Shown here piece by piece: positions 43,764 through 51,326 of a stretch of DNA of 56,853 bases (position 1 is its first letter; the number at the start of each line of letters is the position of its first letter). A model generated the notes under the pieces. It made no database searches. It saw only the letters and a program-made list of their open reading frames with translations, and was not told where the DNA came from. A program made the translations under genes and the position numbers. The stretch is from Chloroflexota bacterium. Its GTDB lineage: Bacteria; Chloroflexota; Dehalococcoidia; Bin125. Location: assembly GCA_028873865.1 (NCBI GenBank), contig JAPPNI010000019.1, forward strand, positions 3,945-60,797. The letters run 5' to 3'.

Positions 43764-45794
43764 TCAAGGATTGACGGTGCGGTCGTCGTCCGCCGGCGCA
43801 AGCCGGCCCAGCGGCGTCAGGTGACCCGCAAGCCGATTCGAAGCCGGCACGTCCGCAGCGCCGTTCGTGGGAGTTTCCGGGGAGGCTTCGCCCCGCACGG
43901 TCTGCAGATCCCGCTCGAACCGCGCCTGCTCCAGCCGCCACTGACGATGCCGCGACAGTACCTGCTCCGCGTGTTCCTCGCCGATGTACTGCTCCAGGTA
44001 GGCGCGCTGGTCCAGCGGATCGAGCGGGTCGTTCAGCCGCGCCCGTCCGTGCTCCTGTACCGCGATCCGCTGCGCCGACGAGTACGGATCGATCCACACG
44101 TCGATGTCCAGCGCAGGAATCACCGACGGCTCCACGCAGACCGTCTCGCGGCGCTGCAGGCCGCCGTTCTTGCCCTTCGCGAAAACCCAGATCGGCGCGC
44201 CGAACCCGCCCGCCGAGAGCGGCTTCGACATCACCAGCGCCATGTTGCGCAGCATCACGCGGACCGCCCGGGTCTGCGCCCGCTTCAGTTGCTGGACCTG
44301 CAGATTGCGCGAACCGAGCAACAGGTTCAGCGTGTGCGGCTGCGTGTTCGGACCGATCTCACCCCGATCCACCGATCCCGAGTCGGGCGCGGCCGCGATC
44401 AGCTCATCCTGGGACATGCGCAGGAACTCGACGAAGGCCGGATCGACCCCAAGCTCGACCCGATGCAGCGACGCGCCGTCGGGCAGAACCGTCGCGGTGG
44501 CCACGTCCGGCGTGAGCACGACCCGGTTGCCGTCTTCGTCGTCGTGCCACGAGCCGTCCTCCAGCCGGATCCAGTAGAGCGGGATCGCCGTCTGCTGGGC
44601 CAGGAACCGGCCCAGAGAACGCTCGTAGTCGTAGCCCTGCTTGGTCCGGTAGATGCCCTCCAGCGTCGGCTCCCAGCGACGCAGGGCGTCGGGATGATCA
44701 TTGGTGTCCGCCTCGGCGATCGCAAACGGCGGCATCTCGTAGGGGTGCGCGTGCGACTTGATCAACGTCCACTCGCCACGCAAATGTCCCTCGGCGCGAA
44801 TCGGCCGCTCGACCGCCGCCTCGTCCAGCGCCGCCAGCTCGTAATACTCGCTCCGCGTCCAGACCGACGCGACCCGCACCCGCTCGCCCCAGGCGACGCC
44901 TCGAGAGTCTTCCGACCGCAGCGTGTCCGCCGACTGGGAGACCGCCAGCCCCCGCCCGCCGGCCACCACGGTCGTGTACAGCTCGATCCCGTCCTGCTCG
45001 CGCAATCGGTCGCGGTACTCCTGCAGCCCGATCTCGCGCAGGACGATCGCCAGCCCCAGCCCGTTGCCCGAGCCATGATCCTGCACGAACGCGAACTGGT
45101 CGGGACGGATCACCTCGATCTCCCAGGGGAACCCGGCCGCCGCCTGACGCCGCCGATCACGATCAGTCCGGCTCGCCTCCGTCTCGATCCACGGCAGCGA
45201 GGTCCCGTCCTCGGAACGCGCCTGGCGAAACCGACGCCGCTCCTGCGGATCCTCCGGCCGCGACCCGCGCTGCTCCCGCGCCGGCAACGCCGGAATCCGC
45301 TCCGCCGCGCGCTGCCAGTGCAGGACGCCGAAGCACAGGCAAACCTGCCCGTAGCCCAGGTCGGCCTGCAACGACAGGTGCGACCGCTCCTCGACCTGGC
45401 GCAGCCCCTGCTCGAGCACGTGCTCCAGGTTGTCCGCCGCCTGCCGCGCCGCCGGCGAATCGTCGGGCGGTTCGACATGCACCCGCAACGGATGCTCGGT
45501 CAGCCGCTGCCGCAGCTGCGACCACGTCCGCCGCAGGAGATCGGTCTGCCACGGCTCAGCGTTCTGGTGAGGTTCCGGGAATCGGGGATTGACCTCAGGC
45601 GCGTTGTACAGGTGCGCCTCCCGATGTCCGATCCGCTGATACAGCGCCGGGAAATGTCCCAGCGCCCCCGGCGACGACCTGCCGCCGCTCAACTGATCGA
45701 GGATCTGATTGAGGTCGCTTTCCGACAGCTCCGTCGCTGAAATCGCCGCCGCTTCCTCCGGCACAACCGGCAGCTCGTGGGCAAGTACTGGCAT
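43764..45794 (-). CDS. Phage portal-like protein
   Basis: 676 aa; GAAGGGA about 7 nt before the ATG. Features by eye match large tailed-phage portal proteins: an early NQILDQL...PALYQRIGHREAHLYNAP helical part, EIEVIRPDQFAFVQDHGSG in the stem/wing region, RTKQGYDYERSLGRFLAQQ, a long helix with VQQLKRAQTRAVRVMLRNMALVM, and a Gln/Arg-rich C terminus. Identification is moderate, helped by the large terminase at 51277-52710. No capsid, protease, tail or integrase genes are seen nearby, so it belongs to a remnant, a gene transfer agent or a domesticated module. Confidence 0.5.
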   Translation of the reverse strand: MPVLAHELPVVPEEAAAISATELSESDLNQILDQLSGGRSSPGALGHFPALYQRIGHREAHLYNAPEVNPRFPEPHQNAEPWQTDLLRRTWSQLRQRLTEHPLRVHVEPPDDSPAARQAADNLEHVLEQGLRQVEERSHLSLQADLGYGQVCLCFGVLHWQRAAERIPALPAREQRGSRPEDPQERRRFRQARSEDGTSLPWIETEASRTDRDRRRQAAAGFPWEIEVIRPDQFAFVQDHGSGNGLGLAIVLREIGLQEYRDRLREQDGIELYTTVVAGGRGLAVSQSADTLRSEDSRGVAWGERVRVASVWTRSEYYELAALDEAAVERPIRAEGHLRGEWTLIKSHAHPYEMPPFAIAEADTNDHPDALRRWEPTLEGIYRTKQGYDYERSLGRFLAQQTAIPLYWIRLEDGSWHDDEDGNRVVLTPDVATATVLPDGASLHRVELGVDPAFVEFLRMSQDELIAAAPDSGSVDRGEIGPNTQPHTLNLLLGSRNLQVQQLKRAQTRAVRVMLRNMALVMSKPLSAGGFGAPIWVFAKGKNGGLQRRETVCVEPSVIPALDIDVWIDPYSSAQRIAVQEHGRARLNDPLDPLDQRAYLEQYIGEEHAEQVLSRHRQWRLEQARFERDLQTVRGEASPETPTNGAADVPASNRLAGHLTPLGRLAPADDDRTVNP

Positions 45795-45842
45795 GGAACA
45801 GTCCCTTCAAACGCAGAATGCGAGTACGAAACGAATGTCCCC

Positions 45843-45878
45843 ATTGTGAGAATGATTGTTCGCTAAAGTCAAGCGAAC
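45843..45878 (-). promoter_or_regulatory. Promoter and operator of the portal-like gene
   Basis: On the minus strand TTGACT (45867-45872) and CACAAT (45843-45848) stand 18 nt apart, a good sigma-70 promoter. GAACAATCATTC (45850-45861) within the spacer differs by one base from the GAAC-N4-GTTC LexA box of Gram-positive-type bacteria. In addition GTTCGCT and AGCGAAC (45858-45864, 45872-45878) form a perfect inverted repeat around the -35 box. Repression by LexA or a phage-type regulator is inferred. Confidence 0.5.
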
Positions 45879-45884
45879 CGAAAG

Positions 45885-45893
45885 TTATCCACA
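45885..45893 (+). promoter_or_regulatory. Consensus DnaA box
   Basis: TTATCCACA is a perfect DnaA 9-mer. Only one is present in this gap (45795-46020), with no AT-rich unwinding element, so this is not an origin by itself; it may regulate the portal promoter nearby or be chance. Confidence 0.35.
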
Positions 45894-46020
45894 ACCGCCA
45901 ACGTCGCCCTCGACACCCAGGCTGGCCCCGCTCCCGGGCCTGACCTGGGCGGCGGAGACACCGGACCACCACTTCAATCTTCGATGCGACCGGACAGTAG
46001 TCCCTGGCGGTGCCGCCGAT

Positions 46021-46929
46021 TCAGCCCTCTTCCGCCTCCAGCTCCGACGCCAGGTCCAGCACCTGATCGATCAGCGCATCGCTGACCGCCCCGCCCTCGC
46101 CGTTGATTCGCACCGTCGGCGTGCTGTTGATTCCCGCCTCTGCCGCTCGGCGATGCTGCCCTTCGACCAGGTCCAGATGCTTCTGGCTGTCCAGGCACTG
46201 CGCGAACTCGTCGGTGTCCAGCGAGAACGACGCGGCCAGAGCGACGGCGCCGTCACGGCTGAAGTCCTGGGTCGTCATGTAGTGGTCGTGGAAATCCCAC
46301 CAGCGGCCCTGATCGCCGCCGCACTCCACCGCCAGCGCGGCCAGCACCGAGGGCGGGCCATGATTCAGGATGTGCTGGTACTCGAAGCGCGCCAGGCCGG
46401 TGCGAACCAACTCGTCAACCACGCGCGGCTCAACCTGAGCCGCGAACCTGCGGCAATTCCCTCAAAGGAAATCGGAGTACTCCGTGATCACGATCGCCGC
46501 GTCCGGATCGCCAACGCTGTTGCGGTTGGCGAACAACCCGGCTCGGTGGCCCGTCTCGATGATCTGCCCGACCATCGCCTGCTGCTCCGGTTCGGCATCC
46601 GCCGCCGGTTCCGCCTCCGACTGCGCGGTGGCCTGCTCGCTGGACGGCTGCGCGGACTGCTCGGCGGATTGCTCCGTGTCTTCGCTCCCCCGGTCAGCCG
46701 GAGCCGCCGAAGGCTGAGCGGCCTCCTCGTTTTCCCGCTCCGTCTCCGTCCCCGCCGTCGATTCGCTCTGACCGGCCCGGTACGAGGTCGCCGCCTGTTC
46801 CTCCTGCGCGTCGGACTGCGCGCTGGAGGTCGCCGCTTCCGGCGCCGGCTGCGGATCATCACCACCCGACGAACAGGCGGCCAGCAGCAGACCCGCCGCC
46901 GCAACGATCAGTCCCAGCTTGAGCATCAT
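46021..46929 (-). CDS. Selenocysteine-containing DsbA-like lipoprotein (third of three)
   Basis: 302 aa when the in-frame TGA at 46462-46464 is read as selenocysteine (Sec156). The two halves are in the same frame and join into one DsbA/BdbD-type thioredoxin fold: signal and lipobox LLLAAC, a long Glu/Gln/Ala/Ser linker (about 22-115), EYSDFL-U-GNC-RRFAAQ with the UxxC active site, a helical insert VECGGDQGRWWDFHDHYM, and the cis-Pro loop NSTPTVRING. Outside the membrane such proteins make or reduce disulfides; Sec would lower the redox potential and pKa. The start overlaps the preceding stop (TGATGATG), so translation is coupled. Without readthrough it would be a useless lipoprotein stub plus a headless Trx domain. 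Confidence 0.88.
46424..46464 (-). promoter_or_regulatory. SECIS-like element of the third Dsb selenoprotein gene
   Basis: After TGA (46462-46464) and 17 nt, CGCGGCTCA-GGT-TGAGCCGCG (46424-46444) forms a perfect 9-bp stem with a GGU loop. Position and loop match bacterial SECIS hairpins (E. coli fdhF loop AGGUCU). It is nearly identical to those of the two sister genes. Confidence 0.85.
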
Positions 46930-47696
46930 CAGCCGCCCTCGCTATTCTCGGCGGTCTCGGCCGCTTCGGCGGCGGCCTGGACCTGGTCGATGATCCCGCT
47001 CAGCGACCGCGCCGCCGGCGCTCCGTTGATCCGGAACGTCGGCGTGCCGCTGACTCCGTCGGCCCGCGCCTGTATCTGCATCTGCAGGAGCCGCTCGCGG
47101 TGCTCCTCGTCGTCGATGCACTGGGTGAAGCGGGCCAGGTCGAGACCTTCGTCCCGCGCCAGCTCGATCGCCCCCGCGCGGGTGAAGCTGCGCGCCTGCG
47201 CATCGAGCAGGTAGGCGTCGTGGAACTCCCACCAGGCCCCCTGGTCCCCGGCGCACTCCGTCGCCATCGCCGCGAACTGCGAGACCGCGCCGAAGATGAT
47301 GAAATGCCGGTACTCATAGCGCGCCAGCCCGGTGCGGACGACTTCCTCGATCACTTGCGGCTCGAACCGAGCCGCAAAATTGCGGCAGCTCGGTCACTGG
47401 AAGTCGGAGTACTCGACAATCAGCACCGGCGCGTCCGGATCGCCGACCACGTTGCGCGTGTAGGGCAGTCCCTCGCGGTGGCCGAAGTCGATCACCCCGT
47501 CGCCTTCCGCGGCGTCCGAGACTTCCACCTGACCCTGCTGCTGCATGATCGAGGCCTCGCGCTCGGCCCGCTCGCTGCGCACCGTGCCGGTCGACGCGTC
47601 GTCGTCCCCGTCGTCGGGCGCGCCGCCCGATCCACAGGCGGACAGCAACAGTCCCAACCCGGCAATCAGCAACACCGGCCAGAGCGCGCGCCTCAT
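46929..47696 (-). CDS. Selenocysteine-containing DsbA-like lipoprotein (second of three)
   Basis: 255 aa with TGA at 47394-47396 read as Sec101. Lipobox LLLSAC (signal about 4-20), acidic linker to about 65, GDPDAPVLIVEYSDFQ-U-PSC-RNFAARFEPQ, helical insert ATECAGDQGAWWEFHDAYL, TQCIDDEEH, and cis-Pro loop GTPTFRING. Family: DsbA/BdbD disulfide oxidoreductase, extracytoplasmic. 60 nt after the first copy, and its TGA stop overlaps the start of the third. Sec in place of the nucleophilic Cys predicts a faster, more reducing catalyst. The normal-Cys version of the motif is absent from all three. Confidence 0.88.
47355..47396 (-). promoter_or_regulatory. SECIS-like element of the second Dsb selenoprotein gene
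   Basis: After TGA (47394-47396) and 16 nt, TTGCGGCTC-GGTTC-GAGCCGCAA (47355-47377) is a perfect stem. Compared with the sister hairpins, the loop-closing pair is G-C instead of A-U and the outer pair is U-A instead of C-G: both sides changed together, evidence that structure is selected. Confidence 0.85.
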
Positions 47697-47756
47697 ATGC
47701 CGACTGTATCCGACGCCGATGCCTGCCGCCGGTGTCCGTTCGCGGCGGCGGACCGC

Positions 47757-48572
47757 TTACTCGGCCGCTTCCGCCGCCTGCTTGACAGCCGCTTCGATCG
47801 CCTCGAATGTCGGATCGACTCGCTCGCCGTTGACGAACACCGTCGGCGTTCCGGCCACGTTCCGCGCCGTCCCTTCGTCGTAGGACGCGCTGACCAGCGG
47901 CAGCGTCTGACCCTCGCTCACGCACTGCCACAACTCTGCGAACTCCAGACCCTCGAACGTCACCTGTCGCCGCAGGCCCGCCTCCGTGAACAGCGTCTCG
48001 TCGCCGGCCATGAAGCGGTCGTGCAGCGGCCAGAACCCGCCCTGCTCCGCCGCGCACTCGACCACCACCGCGGCGAAGACCGCTTCCTCGCCGCGAATCG
48101 GGAAGTGGCGGAAGATGAACCGCGCCGTGCCCGGAGCGACCAGATGCTCGAGGATCAGCGGCTCAACCTGAGCCGCAAACCACTGGCAGCCGCCTCAAGT
48201 GAAGTCGCCGTAGTAGCGAATCTCCACCGGAGCGTCGGGCTCGCCCAGCACATGCCGCTCCGAGCGCACCCCCTTGTGCACCCCGACAATCTCCGTCGGC
48301 AGCGCAACGACCTGCTCGTCTTCACCATCCCCGCTCTGAGCGGGGACCTGCTCAGCTTCCTGCTCCGGTTCAGCCGCCTCCTCCTGTTCCTCCGCCTCGA
48401 CCTCCTCCGCAACCGCCTCAGCAGAAGCCGCCTGCCGTTCCTGTTGAGTAACCGTCGCCTGCCGCTCAACCCGCTCCGACATCGCCGTCCCCGTCGGCTG
48501 CGGTTGCTCACCGGATCCGCAAGCCGCCAATGACAGCCCAGCCACCACCAATGCGACGAGCAGACGTGTCAT
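47757..48572 (-). CDS. Selenocysteine-containing DsbA-like lipoprotein (first of three)
   Basis: 271 aa with TGA at 48195-48197 read as Sec126; GGAGG about 9 nt before the ATG. Lipobox SLAAC (signal about 3-18), a Glu/Gln-rich linker (about 30-92), GEPDAPVEIRYYGDFT-U-GGC-QWFAAQVEP, VECAAEQGGFWPLHDRFM, WQCVSEGQ, and cis-Pro loop GTPTVFVNG. It is the most diverged of the three sisters. Same frame before and after TGA over 816 nt, and no other internal stop. Lies 32 nt after the aspartic protease gene on the same strand, so one transcript may run peptidase-protease-Dsb1-Dsb2-Dsb3. No DsbB/VKOR partner is in the window. Confidence 0.88.
48158..48197 (-). promoter_or_regulatory. SECIS-like element of the first Dsb selenoprotein gene
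   Basis: After TGA (48195-48197) and 18 nt, GCGGCTCA-GGT-TGAGCCGC (48158-48176) forms a perfect 8-bp stem with the same GGU loop. The stem encodes AAQVEP, also conserved in the sisters, so RNA and protein constraints overlap. Confidence 0.85.
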
Positions 48573-48604
48573 AACGCCGGCCTCCGCGCCGCCGCTCGGC
48601 TGGC

Positions 48605-49021
48605 TTACAGACGAACAAGCGGACGATTCGGCGATTCAGGTCGCGGGGTCAGTGTTTGATGGGTGCAGTCAGCGACCAGATCGAGTCGTTCCATCACTAG
48701 TTGTCCGATGAGCGCGTCGGCGCCAGCGGGGACGACGATGCAATCGGTCGGCATCGAACGCTCGCCGATCTGGATGTTGAGCGGCCCTGCCACTGGCAAT
48801 GAATCACGCCGTCCGTCTGCGTATCTCGCAGTGATGCTGTCAACTTGCTGTAGCCCCAACTGACGCACGACATCCTCGGGCAGCGCCAGCATCATCGCGC
48901 CGGTGTCCGCGATCGCTGGAATCCGAGTGTGGCGTATCTCGGATTCATCCAGATAGCCGCGTTGCACGAGAACCCGATCTTCCTGGTTCTCCAACTCAAC
49001 CTCAACGACGATCTCGCCCAT
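48605..49021 (-). CDS. Clan AA (retropepsin-like) aspartic protease
   Basis: 138 aa from MGEIVV; AAGGAG 6 nt upstream supports this ATG over one at 49054. Single-domain retropepsin fold: IADTGAMMLALPEDVVRQLGL with catalytic Asp39 (DTGA) and the later ADALIGQLVMERLDL (hydrophobic-hydrophobic-Gly motif). Works as a homodimer; no signal peptide, so cytosolic. Substrate unknown. Between the DUF885 peptidase gene (43 nt gap) and the selenoprotein genes. Confidence 0.82.
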   Translation of the reverse strand: MGEIVVEVELENQEDRVLVQRGYLDESEIRHTRIPAIADTGAMMLALPEDVVRQLGLQQVDSITARYADGRRDSLPVAGPLNIQIGERSMPTDCIVVPAGADALIGQLVMERLDLVADCTHQTLTPRPESPNRPLVRL

Positions 49022-49064
49022 TTCCAACTCCTTCCGCCACATTGCGTTCAGCATACCGATACAA

Positions 49065-50732
49065 CTATCCCCGCAACCTCGACATCTCGTCGCGCAACTG
49101 CTGTAGACCCATCGGACCCAGCTCCAGCGCCGCCCGATGAAACGCCTTCAGATTGAACGCGTCGCCCATCGACTCGCGCGCCGCCTCACGCGCCGCCAGC
49201 CACTCCCGCTCGCCGACCTTGTACGAGATCGCCTGACCCGGCCAGCCCAGGTACCGATCGACCTCGCTGGCCAGCATCTGCTCGGGGAAGAACGACCGCT
49301 CGATCAGGAACGGCAGCGCCAGCTCCGGCGTCCAGGTCTCGCCGCCGTGGTATTCCTCCCGCTCCGGGATCGGCAACTCCAGGTGCATCCCGATATCGAT
49401 CACCACTCGCACCGCCCGCAGCGCCTGACTGCTCAGCAGACCCATGTAGTAGGCCGGATCCTCCAGGTAGCCCAGCTCCGCCATCAGACGCTCCGCGTAC
49501 AGCGCCCAGCCCTCGACATAGCCCGATGTCCCAGCCAGCAAACGCTGATAGCGCGTCAGTTCCTCGCCCAGGTACCGAGTCGTGCCAATCTGCAGATGAT
49601 GCCCCGGCACGCCCTCGTGGTAGCAGACCGACAGCTCGCGCCAGAGCGGGAAGCGCGTCTCCCCGCCCGTCGGATACCAGGTCCGGCCCGGACGAGAGAA
49701 GTCCTCCGACGGCCCCGTGTAGTACATCGCTAGCGCCCCGCCCGGCGGCGCGATCATCGCTTCGATCCGCTGCACCGGCTCGGCGATGTCGAAGTGCGTG
49801 CCCAGCAGCGCCTGCATCGTCTCGTCCTGCGTCTGCTGCATCCACTCGCGGAAGGCGTCTTCCCCGCGAATCGCCCGCGAGTCGTCCGACTCCAGGATCG
49901 CGATCGCCTCCGCCGCCGACGCTCCGGGCGAGATCCGCTCGGCCGTCGCCGCCATCTCCGACTGGATCCGCCAGACTTCTTCCCAACCCCATTGATACGT
50001 CTCATCCAGGTCCAGCTCGATCCCGTTGAACCCCCGCGACGCCGCCTGGTACCGCTCCCGACCCACCGGATCCCGAGGATTCGCCTGCGGCAGATACTCC
50101 CGCTCCAGCCAGTCGCCCATCGCCGCATAGCCCCGCTCCGCCGCCGTCACGTTCTCGCCGCCCTCGATCCCGAGCGAGTCACACAGACCGCGGAAGAACG
50201 ACGCCCCCTCGCCCGCGCCTGACCAAACCCGGCACTGCTCGATCCCACCCCTAACCTGGCGCTGCGCCACCACGATCCCCTGCTCCATCCCCGACGCCAG
50301 CGACGCCCGGTAGCGCTCCAGCGCCTCCGGCACCGCCCCCATCCGCGCCACGATGTTCGCCTGGTCCTCTTCCGTCTCCCGAGGCATCAGGTCGAACACC
50401 TGCCGAGTGTTCTGCAGCGGCGACGCCAGGATGTTCAGCGACCGCAAATGCTCCTGCTGCGCCTCCAGCTCCGCCTCATACGCGAACCGCTCCAGCATCA
50501 CGTCGCGGGCCACCCGGTCCCGCTCCGACTCCACGTTCAGCAGCCGCAGCGCCGCCTCCGCCTGCCGGCGAATCGCCGACCGCTCCGCATGACCATCCGG
50601 CGAGTAGTCCGTCAGCTCCGTCTCCCGCCCCGGAATCCCCAGCCCCGTCGCCATATTCGGACTAGCCGCCGCCAGAGCATCCACATACCAGTCCGAGATG
50701 GCGGAGACAGTCGAGAGGTCGGGAGTGGTCAT
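49065..50732 (-). CDS. DUF885-family metallopeptidase
   Basis: 555 aa from MTTPDLS (the frame is open further upstream to 50897, but that part is low-complexity and lacks a start signal). DUF885 zinc-peptidase signature CYHEGVPGHHLQ (His372, Glu373, His378/379) with Glu408 in YVEGWALYAERL as likely third ligand. Mostly helical, like M3/M32-type carboxypeptidases. No signal peptide. A possible -10 (GATAAT on the minus strand, 50752-50757) lies 19 nt upstream. Divergent from the terminase operon across a 243-nt gap holding two A7 tracts. Confidence 0.87.
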   Translation of the reverse strand: MTTPDLSTVSAISDWYVDALAAASPNMATGLGIPGRETELTDYSPDGHAERSAIRRQAEAALRLLNVESERDRVARDVMLERFAYEAELEAQQEHLRSLNILASPLQNTRQVFDLMPRETEEDQANIVARMGAVPEALERYRASLASGMEQGIVVAQRQVRGGIEQCRVWSGAGEGASFFRGLCDSLGIEGGENVTAAERGYAAMGDWLEREYLPQANPRDPVGRERYQAASRGFNGIELDLDETYQWGWEEVWRIQSEMAATAERISPGASAAEAIAILESDDSRAIRGEDAFREWMQQTQDETMQALLGTHFDIAEPVQRIEAMIAPPGGALAMYYTGPSEDFSRPGRTWYPTGGETRFPLWRELSVCYHEGVPGHHLQIGTTRYLGEELTRYQRLLAGTSGYVEGWALYAERLMAELGYLEDPAYYMGLLSSQALRAVRVVIDIGMHLELPIPEREEYHGGETWTPELALPFLIERSFFPEQMLASEVDRYLGWPGQAISYKVGEREWLAAREAARESMGDAFNLKAFHRAALELGPMGLQQLRDEMSRLRG

Positions 50733-50915
50733 GGTTGAGCTCCAATCCTGTGCATTATCCACTGCCTCTTTGATTCGCTGTTCGGAGAGGGTGGCTGGAA
50801 AAAAAGGGCGCGGAAAAAAACCGGCGTTGCGCGCTGGTGTGGCGTCGCGGGGCCTCCGTGCCAGACCCGTTGGATGTGGTGCGGTTGTCAGTTGCATCCA
50901 TAGGAACTAGTGTAG

Positions 50916-50936
50916 CGAACGTTTGTTTGTTAGAGT
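50916..50936 (+). promoter_or_regulatory. Terminase promoter with LexA-like box
   Basis: CGAACGTTTGTTTG (50916-50929) matches the Gram-positive SOS box CGAACRNRYGTTYG at all but one position and lies directly in front of the -10 candidate TAGAGT (50931-50936). GAACGTTTGTTT has one mismatch to GAAC-N4-GTTC, as does the box before the portal gene. Confidence 0.5.
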
Positions 50937-50975
50937 GGCGTCGACGAGGAGGATGTGGAAGCGGAGGAGGTTGAG

Positions 50976-51326
50976 ATGTCATTTCCACTGAACTACCGGA
51001 AAGCGATGACGAAGGTGGCCGAGCTGGCGATGGACGGCAACACGGCGGCCTATGTGCGGGAGCGTTTGCTGCGCACGCTGGTGCAGGAGTTGTCGCCGCT
51101 GAACCAGCGTCACACGGAGGTGAAGCGGGAGCTGGGGATCGAGGAAGCGCCGGCGGAAGCGTTTGTCGACGCCGGGGTGAAGTCGCGGGCGTACATGCAA
51201 GGGGTCCGCGACGGAATGGCGGCTGCGCAGATTGAGGCGGCCGAGGCGGCTGAGAGGTCTGAGGAGGAGGACGAGGATGACGGAGACGACGAATCCGGCG
51301 GAGTGGACGAGGACGAACCACCCTAA
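50976..51326 (+). CDS. Possible small terminase subunit or terminase-operon protein
   Basis: 116 aa; GGAGGAGG (50963-50970) 5 nt before this ATG. All-helical: MSFPLNYRKAMTKVAELAMD, ERLLRTLVQELSPLNQRHTE, VKSRAYMQGVRDGMAAAQIE, then a very acidic tail. Its 3' part overlaps the start of the large terminase gene by 50 nt. Position suggests the small terminase subunit, but no HTH is obvious, so function is inferred from context only. Confidence 0.5.
   Translation: MSFPLNYRKAMTKVAELAMDGNTAAYVRERLLRTLVQELSPLNQRHTEVKRELGIEEAPAEAFVDAGVKSRAYMQGVRDGMAAAQIEAAEAAERSEEEDEDDGDDESGGVDEDEPP

Noticed and set aside
43821..45740. A 639-codon open frame on the plus strand opposite the portal-like gene
   Set aside because: Its composition is Arg/Leu/Gln/Pro-rich without motifs, typical of an antisense frame in GC-rich DNA, and the minus-strand frame has a ribosome binding site, promoter and phage-like features.
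45885..45893. Replication origin near recF
   Set aside because: Only one DnaA box, no AT-rich stretch, and no dnaA, dnaN or gyrB in the window.
45856..48533. Long plus-strand frames opposite the Dsb-like genes
   Set aside because: They are low-complexity Arg-rich antisense frames; the minus strand shows signal peptides, lipoboxes and thioredoxin motifs.
46021..48572. Reading the three Dsb-like genes as pseudogenes or as six separate short genes
   Set aside because: The stop is the same codon (TGA) at the same catalytic position in all three, frames continue, and each is followed by a conserved hairpin at SECIS distance; the second halves also lack signal peptides and start signals.
50733..50897. 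N-terminal extension of the DUF885 peptidase
   Set aside because: The extension is low-complexity, matches no family part, and spans two A7 tracts and a likely promoter.
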